A stretch of DNA of 47,587 nt from UBA8199 sp964507045. Its GTDB lineage: Bacteria; Verrucomicrobiota; Verrucomicrobiia; Limisphaerales; UBA8199. Each line of letters starts with the position of its first letter. Position 1 is the stretch's first letter. Under the pieces are notes generated by a model. It saw only the letters and a list, made by a program, of their open reading frames with translations, was not told the DNA's origin and searched no databases. Positions 41,519-47,587 of the stretch are shown here, in pieces. A program made the position numbers and the translations under genes. The stretch covers positions 1-47,587 of the forward strand of contig CAZDOO010000040.1 of the NCBI GenBank assembly GCA_964507045.1, in the 5' to 3' direction.

Positions 41519-43330
<1,812 letters not shown>

Positions 43331-43381
43331 AGTAAGCCGGAAAGAGCTTCGAGTGTCGAGCGTTGACTTGCTGGCGCTGGC

Positions 43382-44383
43382 CTAAAACCCGCCCGCGTCG
43401 CGCACCATTTTGAAGTAGTTCAGGTAGAAGCTGACGATGCGGTAAGCGATCACCAGCACGACGCACAGGTAGATAACGCGCGGCGTCCAGCGCGCCACGG
43501 CATGGAGCTTGCGCGAGCCTTCCTCCTGGTAGTAGGACTGCAGCCGCCGCAGCGTATCGTCCAACTGCCCGCTGACCTCGCCCGTGGCGTATTGGCTGGC
43601 GAACAGTTCGGGGAATTGGCCCGAAGCGCTGACCACCTCAGCGGGCGTCAGTCCGCCGTTGACCTGCGGCCGCCACGCCAGCACGGTTCGGCGCAGCGCG
43701 GGCGAACCGCTCGCGGCGGCCGCCAGTTCCCAGGCTTCGACGATTGTCACACCCGCGCTGAGCAGCGCTTCGAGCGCGGCCGAAAGGCGGGCCAGCGCCA
43801 GGTAATGTCGGGCCCGGCCCAGAACCGGGATGGGGCGGAGCACCGCCTCGAAACACGCCCGCCAGGTCTCACCGTGGCGGCTTTGCGCCGCCAGAATCAC
43901 CAGCGCCACCACAGCGTACAGCGGGAGCAGCACGCCCAGCGTCTGGCACAAATAGACCGCCACTCCGCCCGGCTTAAGCAACTCCACAATCGGCAGGATG
44001 AAGACCGCGAAGTGCAGCAGGAAGACCGGGTAGGCCAGGTCGCCGATCACTTGGCGCGCGAGGCGGGCGCGGTCGGTGTAGTAGTTGGCCAGCAACCGGA
44101 AGCAGGCGTCCAGCCGCCCGCTGTGTTCGCCGGCCTGCAGGAGGGCCAGGTCAAAGGCGGGCAGCCAATGGCCACATTGTCCCAGCGCCTCGGTGAGGGT
44201 GCAGCCGGCGGAAATCTGTTCGAGCACCCGCCCAACGGGCGCGCGGTAGGAGCGGTCGGGAGGGGCGCGTTTGATCTGCTCCAGCGCCCGGATGAGACCT
44301 AGCCCCGCCCCGGAGAGCTGGCCGAGCTGATGATAGAAATCAGCGCGTCGCGACAACTGTCCGGGCGTGATGATGAGCAGCAT
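43382..44383 (-). CDS. Type II secretion / type IV pilus inner-membrane protein (GspF/PilC-like)
   Basis: A 333-residue protein with the two T2SSF helical domains: residues about 14-125 (ADFYHQLGQLSGAGLGLIRAL ... AFDLALLQAGEHSGRLDACF) and about 195-325 (ALARLSAALEALLSAGVTIVEAW ... QYATGEVSGQLDDTLRRL). Each is followed by membrane helices (YPVFLLHFAVFILPIVELL; VIYLCVVLVIAYRIVSFYL). It lacks the cytoplasmic N-terminal extension of about 60 residues of full GspF. It forms the platform that interacts with the assembly ATPase. No other secretion or pilus gene lies in the window, so it is an orphan here; carB C-half follows 51 bases downstream. Confidence 0.85.
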   Translation of the reverse strand: MLLIITPGQLSRRADFYHQLGQLSGAGLGLIRALEQIKRAPPDRSYRAPVGRVLEQISAGCTLTEALGQCGHWLPAFDLALLQAGEHSGRLDACFRLLANYYTDRARLARQVIGDLAYPVFLLHFAVFILPIVELLKPGGVAVYLCQTLGVLLPLYAVVALVILAAQSRHGETWRACFEAVLRPIPVLGRARHYLALARLSAALEALLSAGVTIVEAWELAAAASGSPALRRTVLAWRPQVNGGLTPAEVVSASGQFPELFASQYATGEVSGQLDDTLRRLQSYYQEEGSRKLHAVARWTPRVIYLCVVLVIAYRIVSFYLNYFKMVRDAGGF

Positions 44384-44533
44384 GGTTCAGGCACGGTGGC
44401 CGGCCCGGGTCATTGTGTCCCGAACCGGCGAGCGGGCGCAAGGCTGGACCGGATCCTGGACCGGGTCCCAGGACCGCCACCCCTGGGCGCGTCTCGCGGG
44501 CCGGTTGCTCAAGGCCGACGCCAAAGGCGGGTA

Positions 44534-45616
44534 TTAGCGCTGAATCCGGGCGGAGCCGCCCTTGGCAAAAGCGCGGACCTGATCGAGCGTCGCCATGGTA
44601 GTGTCGCCGGGAAAGGTGGTCAGGAGGGCGCCGTGAGCCCAGCCGAGCTTGACGGCTTCCGCCGGGTCTTCGCCGGCAAGCAGACCGTAGAAGAAACCCG
44701 CCGCGTAGCCGTCGCCGCCGCCAACGCGGTCGAGCACATCGAGCTCGCAGGTCGGCGCGGTATAGGTCTGGCCGTTAATCCAAGCCACCGCGCCCCAACT
44801 ATGGCGGTTGGTGGAGTGCACTTCGCGCAGGGTGGTGGCGACGACCTTGATCTGGGGGTGTTTCCTGGTGACCTTGCCGATCATCCCGATGAAGGCGCTG
44901 GGATCGAGCTTGTTCTTGGCGGCCACCTCGGGGCCGGGAATGCCCAGGCCCAACTGGAGGTCTTCCTCGTTGCCGACCAGCACGTCCACATTCTTGACGA
45001 TGCGATCGAGGACTTTGACGGCGCGGTCATGGCCGCCCGAGATATTCCAAAGCTTGGCGCGGTAATTCAGGTCAAAGGAAACCACCGCGCCGGCTTTCTT
45101 GGCGGCTTCCATGCCTTCTATGATAACCTCGGCGGTCGTCGGAGAGAGCGCGGCGAAGATGCCGCCGCTGTGGAACCAGCGCACGCCGCTGGCAAAGATC
45201 GCCTTCCAATCAAAGTCACCCGGCTTGAGCAGGGCGCCGGCTTCGTTACAGCGGTTGTAAAAGACGACGGGCGCGCGCACCCCCTGGCCGCGGTCGCTAT
45301 AGACGGTGGCCATGTTGGGGCCGTGAACGCCGTCATGCTTGAAATGCTTGTAGAAGGGCTTCACCCCCATCGCCCGCACGCGCTCGGCGATCAGGTCGCC
45401 GATGGGGTAATCCACCATGGCCGTGGCGATGCCGGTCTGCAGGCGGAAACAGTCGGCGAGGTTGGCGGCGACGTTAAACTCGCCGCCACTGACGTGGATT
45501 TGGCATTGGGTCGCCTTGCGGAAAGGGATGATGCCGGGGTCAAGCCGATGGACCAGGGCGCCGAGGGAGACGAGATCCAGCGCGCCACTTTTGGGGATGT
45601 TTAAGCCATGCTTCAT
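44534..45616 (-). CDS. PfkB-family sugar kinase, KDG-kinase-like
   Basis: A 360-residue ribokinase-fold kinase from the ATG at 45616. It carries the N-terminal SGGEFNVAANLADCF substrate motif (the GG of the family) and the catalytic C-terminal ELDVLDRVGGGDGYAAGFFYGL, whose Asp in GGGD is the general base. The RVGGGD pattern resembles 2-keto-3-deoxygluconate kinases in related phyla, but other aldose or ketose substrates are possible. Gives a phosphorylated sugar acid for a pectin/uronate or sugar-acid route. It stands 150 bases upstream of the gspF-like gene and is divergent from the ClpX-like gene. Confidence 0.85.
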   Translation of the reverse strand: MKHGLNIPKSGALDLVSLGALVHRLDPGIIPFRKATQCQIHVSGGEFNVAANLADCFRLQTGIATAMVDYPIGDLIAERVRAMGVKPFYKHFKHDGVHGPNMATVYSDRGQGVRAPVVFYNRCNEAGALLKPGDFDWKAIFASGVRWFHSGGIFAALSPTTAEVIIEGMEAAKKAGAVVSFDLNYRAKLWNISGGHDRAVKVLDRIVKNVDVLVGNEEDLQLGLGIPGPEVAAKNKLDPSAFIGMIGKVTRKHPQIKVVATTLREVHSTNRHSWGAVAWINGQTYTAPTCELDVLDRVGGGDGYAAGFFYGLLAGEDPAEAVKLGWAHGALLTTFPGDTTMATLDQVRAFAKGGSARIQR

Positions 45617-45753
45617 AATAAGTTCGGTTCGGCAGCATGCACAAACCGGGGGCGGGTTGTCTCGCAAAAAGTTGACGGGGGACAGAAACGGCTAAAGAGT
45701 TACCTGAGTGATATGTATTGCGCAGGTTAATGGGATGAGTGGCAAAGTGAATT

Positions 45754-47304
45754 ATGAGCAAACCAGTTCTTAATGGACCGCCGACGCCGGAGGAGTTCCG
45801 GCGGCAGATGGCGGAGTTCATGCGGCAGCATTTGCAGGGCGCGCCCGGGCAGCCGGCGCCGGAACCCGCGGAGAGCGGCGCGGCAGAGAGCCCCGGCGGC
45901 AAGGCGAAAGCCGGGCAGTTTGAGTTCGCCTACAAGCCGCGCGAGGTAAAGGAATACCTTGACCGGTTCGTCATCAAGCAGGACGAGGCCAAGAAGGTGC
46001 TGAGCGTCGCGCTGTGCGACCATTATCACCATGTGCGACTGGCGTTGGAGGGGAAGGAATCGCCGAACTACGCCAAGCAGAACATCATCCTCATCGGGCC
46101 AACCGGCGTGGGGAAGACGTTCCTGATTCGCTGCGCGGCGGACCTGATCGGGGTGCCGTTCGCCAAGGCCGACGCGACGAAGTTCTCTGAGACGGGCTAT
46201 GTGGGCGCGGACGTCGAGGACATGGTGCGCGACCTGTTACGCCTGGCCGACGGCGATGTGACGCGGGCGCAGTACGGCATCATCTACATTGACGAGATTG
46301 ACAAGATCGCCGCCGCCGGCAACACGGCGGGCCGGGACGTGAGCGGGCGCGGCGTGCAGACCAACCTGCTGAAGCTGATGGAGGAAACCGAGGTGCCGGC
46401 GCGCTCGCCCAGCGACATTGCCGGGCAAATCCAGGCGATGATGGATTTCACCCAGCGCGGCCGGAAGGCGCCTGCCACCATCAACACCAAGCATATCCTG
46501 TTCATCGTCAGCGGCGCGTTTGGCGGGCTGGAGCAGATCATCCGCAAGCGGCTGCGCGAGGCCACGATCGGCTTTGCCGCCAAGGAGCGGCCGCTGGAGA
46601 CACAGGAGGACGTGCTGGACCACGGGCAGACGCGGGACTTTATCGAGTTCGGGTTCGAGCCGGAGTTTATCGGGAGGCTGCCGGTGCGCGTCGTGTGCCG
46701 CTCGCTCAAGGTGGACGACCTGTTCCTGATCCTGAAGAGCTCCGAGGGCAGCATCATCCGGCAATATGAGCAGGACTTCGCGGCCTACGGGATCGAAGTG
46801 CTGTTCGCGGACGAAGGGCTGCGGCGGATCGCCGAGCGCGCGGCAGACGAACAAACCGGGGCGCGCGGGCTGATGACGGTGTGCGAGCGGGTGTTTCGCG
46901 ACATCAAATTCGAGCTGCCGTCCACCAAAGTGCGGCGCTTCGTGGTGACGCGCGAGCTGGTGGATGATCCGGTGGCTGAGCTGCGGAAAATACTGGCGGA
47001 CCCGGCGCAGGAGGAGCGCATCGTCACCCGGCAACTGGTGGACGAGTTTGCCCGGCGCTTCCGCGCAGCGCATGGCATGGGCCTCCGTTTCACCGAAGCC
47101 GCCGCGGAGCTGCTGGTCAAGGAGGCGCTGGCTAAGGGCCAGCCGGTGCGCGACTTGTGCGCGAGCCGGTTCAAGGATTACCAGTTCGGCTTGAAGCTCA
47201 TCGCCCAAAACTCCGGCCAGCAGGAGTTCGTAATTGACGCGGATGCGGTACAGGCGCCGGACAAGGTCCTAAGCGACTGGGTGGTAGCCAGTTACCGGAA
47301 GTAA
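45754..47304 (+). CDS. ClpX-like AAA+ unfoldase lacking the zinc-finger domain
   Basis: A 516-residue AAA+ ATPase. Residues about 58-350 match ClpX: DRFVIKQDEAKKVLSVAL, Walker A G115-T122 (GPTGVGKT), pore loop G148-Y149-V150-G151, Walker B I176-D183 (IIYIDEID), the IGF ClpP-docking loop at 272-274, and the EFIGRLPV Arg-finger region. Sensor 2 is R371 in TGARGL. The N-terminal Cys4 zinc-binding domain is replaced by a Pro/Ala-rich segment without cysteines. After the normal small domain (about 351-410) comes an extra C-terminal domain (about 446-516) that looks like a degenerate second copy of the small domain without GAR. The IGF loop suggests ClpP partnership; clpP is not in the window. Probably a second, specialised ClpX. 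Confidence 0.85.
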   Translation: MSKPVLNGPPTPEEFRRQMAEFMRQHLQGAPGQPAPEPAESGAAESPGGKAKAGQFEFAYKPREVKEYLDRFVIKQDEAKKVLSVALCDHYHHVRLALEGKESPNYAKQNIILIGPTGVGKTFLIRCAADLIGVPFAKADATKFSETGYVGADVEDMVRDLLRLADGDVTRAQYGIIYIDEIDKIAAAGNTAGRDVSGRGVQTNLLKLMEETEVPARSPSDIAGQIQAMMDFTQRGRKAPATINTKHILFIVSGAFGGLEQIIRKRLREATIGFAAKERPLETQEDVLDHGQTRDFIEFGFEPEFIGRLPVRVVCRSLKVDDLFLILKSSEGSIIRQYEQDFAAYGIEVLFADEGLRRIAERAADEQTGARGLMTVCERVFRDIKFELPSTKVRRFVVTRELVDDPVAELRKILADPAQEERIVTRQLVDEFARRFRAAHGMGLRFTEAAAELLVKEALAKGQPVRDLCASRFKDYQFGLKLIAQNSGQQEFVIDADAVQAPDKVLSDWVVASYRK

Positions 47305-47587
47305 GCTAACTCACGCATGGGAGGCGGGTTAGGTCAGGAGAGCTGCAAAGTGCGGCCCGTCTGAACCTGTGGCGCGGCGCCCTTGTGAGGGGGGACGGTT
47401 CCACGGCGCTTAAACCACATTCTTTCGCAGGCCGCTACCTTCCAATCAACTTTTCCGGGGGGCTCCCGCTGCTCCGATGGCCTGACCCTGGCACCGGCGC
47501 CCCTCCGTATCCTCACCGTTACCTCACCGTAGAACCTGCTTTGTAGAAACCTTTTGTGTCTCGCATACGTCTTATGATGGCATGAGC
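47305..47587. other. Right-edge intergenic region with repeat
   Basis: No supported gene in 283 bases. It contains the repeat segment at 47491-47537 and an AT-richer end (47538-47587), after which the sequence stops. Confidence 0.5.
47491..47537. repeat. Second copy of the CTCACCGTTACC element (partial)
   Basis: This 47-base stretch aligns without gaps to 13069-13115, with 39 of 47 positions identical, and contains CCTCACCGTTACCTCACCGT. In the first copy the matching sequence is the left arm of a long hairpin; here no right arm is seen before the window ends 50 bases later, so the element may be cut by the window or be a half copy. Confidence 0.75.

Overview
The window looks like a chromosomal piece of a Verrucomicrobiota bacterium, most likely the Limisphaerales/Pedosphaera side (former subdivision 3). 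The reasons are high GC; few Shine-Dalgarno sequences in front of otherwise convincing genes; a PEP-CTERM exported protein; a very large HYR/lamin-tail/CotH surface protein; secreted ThuA and Gfo/Idh/MocA proteins; and many short palindromic or filler repeats lying between and inside genes. The assignment is an inference from gene content. No rRNA, tRNA, CRISPR array, insertion sequence or prophage was recognised.

Layout. 98-2316 (minus): a membrane glycosyltransferase with C-terminal TPRs, possibly preceded by a tiny coupled ORF. 2524-4210: a small conserved hypothetical gene and a FIST-domain sensor. 4345-6489: an exported phosphoesterase fused to a PQQ-type beta-propeller. 6774-7232 (minus): a HicB/HicA toxin-antitoxin pair. 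7399-9147: riboflavin genes ribBA and ribH. 9193-11949: mutS, interrupted in frame by two copies of one palindromic element. 12027-12914 (minus): cysteine synthase. 13438-15270: a purple-acid-phosphatase-like secreted enzyme. 15555-20693: a 1,712-codon surface protein. 20817-27617: a carbohydrate block (ThuA, two exported Gfo/Idh/MocA oxidoreductases, ribulokinase, aldose 1-epimerase). 27821-39382: a twelve-gene respiratory operon. 39548-40402: a PEP-CTERM protein. 40754-45616 (minus): a weak hypothetical ORF, the C-terminal half of carbamoyl-phosphate synthase, a GspF/PilC-like protein and a PfkB sugar kinase. 45754-47304: an unusual ClpX-like unfoldase.

The strongest biological unit is the respiratory operon: nuoA-B-C-D-H-I-J-K, an MrpD/NuoM-like subunit, a 100-residue membrane protein, a second MrpD/NuoL-like subunit with a long C-terminal lateral region, nuoM and nuoN. 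NADH-input genes nuoE, F and G are absent from the cluster. There are four antiporter-type subunits (two MrpD-like, M and N) instead of the usual three (L, M, N), which suggests a complex I with an enlarged proton- or sodium-pumping arm and perhaps a non-NADH electron donor.

The second theme is repeats inside genes. The same palindrome occurs twice in mutS in different reading frames. Other repeat-like inserts lie in ribH, at the nuoI C-terminus, in a signal peptide and at the end of thuA. A near-perfect hairpin of about 39 bp upstream of cysK shares 39 of 47 positions with a sequence at the right edge of the window. Together these suggest families of small dispersed elements tolerated in coding sequence, comparable in behaviour to Rickettsia palindromic elements.
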